NCBI GenBank assembly: GCA_902514765.1 | Contig: CABXSA010000005.1 | Coordinates: forward strand, 1-45,917 | DNA: 45,917 nt | From: an uncultured SAR86 cluster bacterium | Lineage (GTDB): Bacteria > Pseudomonadota > Gammaproteobacteria > Magnimaribacterales > AG-339-G14 | Reading direction: 5' to 3' | In this document: positions 45,657-45,917 of the stretch, piece by piece | Layout: each line of letters opens with the position of its first letter | Position numbering within the stretch: the first letter of the stretch is position 1 | Program-made: the position numbers and the translations under genes | The notes under the pieces: model-generated | Database searches by the model: none | What the model was told of the DNA's origin: nothing | What the model saw: only the letters and a program-made list of their open reading frames with translations

Positions 45657-45917
45657 TTATAAAGGAAGATATTCAAATACTCTCGAAGATGCTCCTTGTC
45701 TTTCTTTTAAATAACGTTCTGTTTTTTCTAAAATTCTATCTGGGGTTGAAGAAAGTTGCTTTTTCCAGATATCTTTTATTTCCTCAGCTGAATTAGCAAC
45801 TTCTAGTATCTCCATTGTTATAAGATCTTCTGCAATTTCTTGAAAATTATAAAAGCTCTTTCCGGACGAAATCGGAAGGGAAAACTTTACAGCCTCTAAG
45901 AAATTTTGTCCTCCTCG
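45657..45917 (-). CDS. waaA: 3-deoxy-D-manno-octulosonic acid transferase, C-terminal end (cut by window edge)
   Basis: The last 86 codons of a gene entering from the right edge, stop TAA at 45659-45657. The fragment begins RGGQNFLEAVKFSLPIS and continues SFYNFQEIAEDLI. These match the GGxNxLEPxxxxxPV and NFxxI segments at the nucleotide-sugar end of Kdo transferase (KdtA/WaaA), a GT-B enzyme of lipid A-Kdo assembly at the inner membrane. The tail RYLKERQGASSRVFEYL also fits. Identity rests on this C-terminal part alone. Confidence 0.75.
   Translation of the reverse strand, partial: RGGQNFLEAVKFSLPISSGKSFYNFQEIAEDLITMEILEVANSAEEIKDIWKKQLSSTPDRILEKTERYLKERQGASSRVFEYLPL

Overview
The window is an AT-rich (roughly one third G+C by eye), very gene-dense bacterial chromosome segment. 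It carries about 42 protein genes and no RNA genes, insertion sequences or CRISPR that I can see, and no gene-free stretch longer than about 225 bases. Gene order is gammaproteobacterial: gyrA-serC-pheA-hisC-tyrA-aroA-cmk, miaA-hflK-hflC-hisZ-purA, nrdR-ribD-ribBX-ribH-nusB, xseB-ispA-dxs and thiL-pgpA. The low G+C, short spacers, many overlaps and a very large TonB-dependent receptor suggest a streamlined marine lineage of the SAR86 type. That placement is inference, not proven here.

Layout. 1-8186 (minus): gyrA, then serine and aromatic amino-acid genes running into a cmk cut by the window edge. 8295-11110 (minus): a three-gene proton-translocating transhydrogenase (pnt). 11169-12498 (plus): ubiG and gph. 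12495-14601 (minus): scpA-scpB-rluB for chromosome condensation and rRNA modification. 14673-16286 (minus): nadE. 16339-18941 (plus): DAHP synthase, then two genes that look like primosome or helicase-loading proteins (a triple DnaT-repeat protein and a lambda P-like protein). 18996-26230 (plus): an RND efflux pair, then xseB-ispA-dxs. 26195-28878 (minus): pgpA, thiL and a thiolase. 28986-32684 (minus): a 1232-residue TonB-dependent receptor followed by a clear intrinsic terminator. 32908-38349 (plus): nth, glyA, nrdR, riboflavin genes and nusB. 38351-43561 (minus): purA, hisZ, hflC, hflK, miaA. 43611-45230 (plus): an acyl-CoA synthetase. 45227-45565 (minus): a PII protein. 45657-45917 (minus): the 3' end of a Kdo transferase.

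Two observations stand out. (1) 17414-18941 encodes a protein with a winged-helix-like N-terminus and three tandem DnaT-type ssDNA-binding repeats, translationally overlapped with a protein resembling phage lambda P. This is a candidate chromosomal helicase-loading module. (2) Upstream of scpA, two sequences matching the NrdR-box consensus lie exactly 31 bp apart, the usual tandem NrdR architecture, and one overlaps the -35 of the scpA promoter. Since nrdR is also in this window, chromosome condensation may be tied to dNTP control.

Other points: a hairpin holding the thiL start codon in its loop, a 19-bp palindrome between pnt and ubiG, an RND pump lacking the usual Asp-Asp/Lys relay, seven local cysteine pairs in the TonB receptor, Gln at GyrA position 87, and the absence of hfq and hflX from the miaA-hflK junction.
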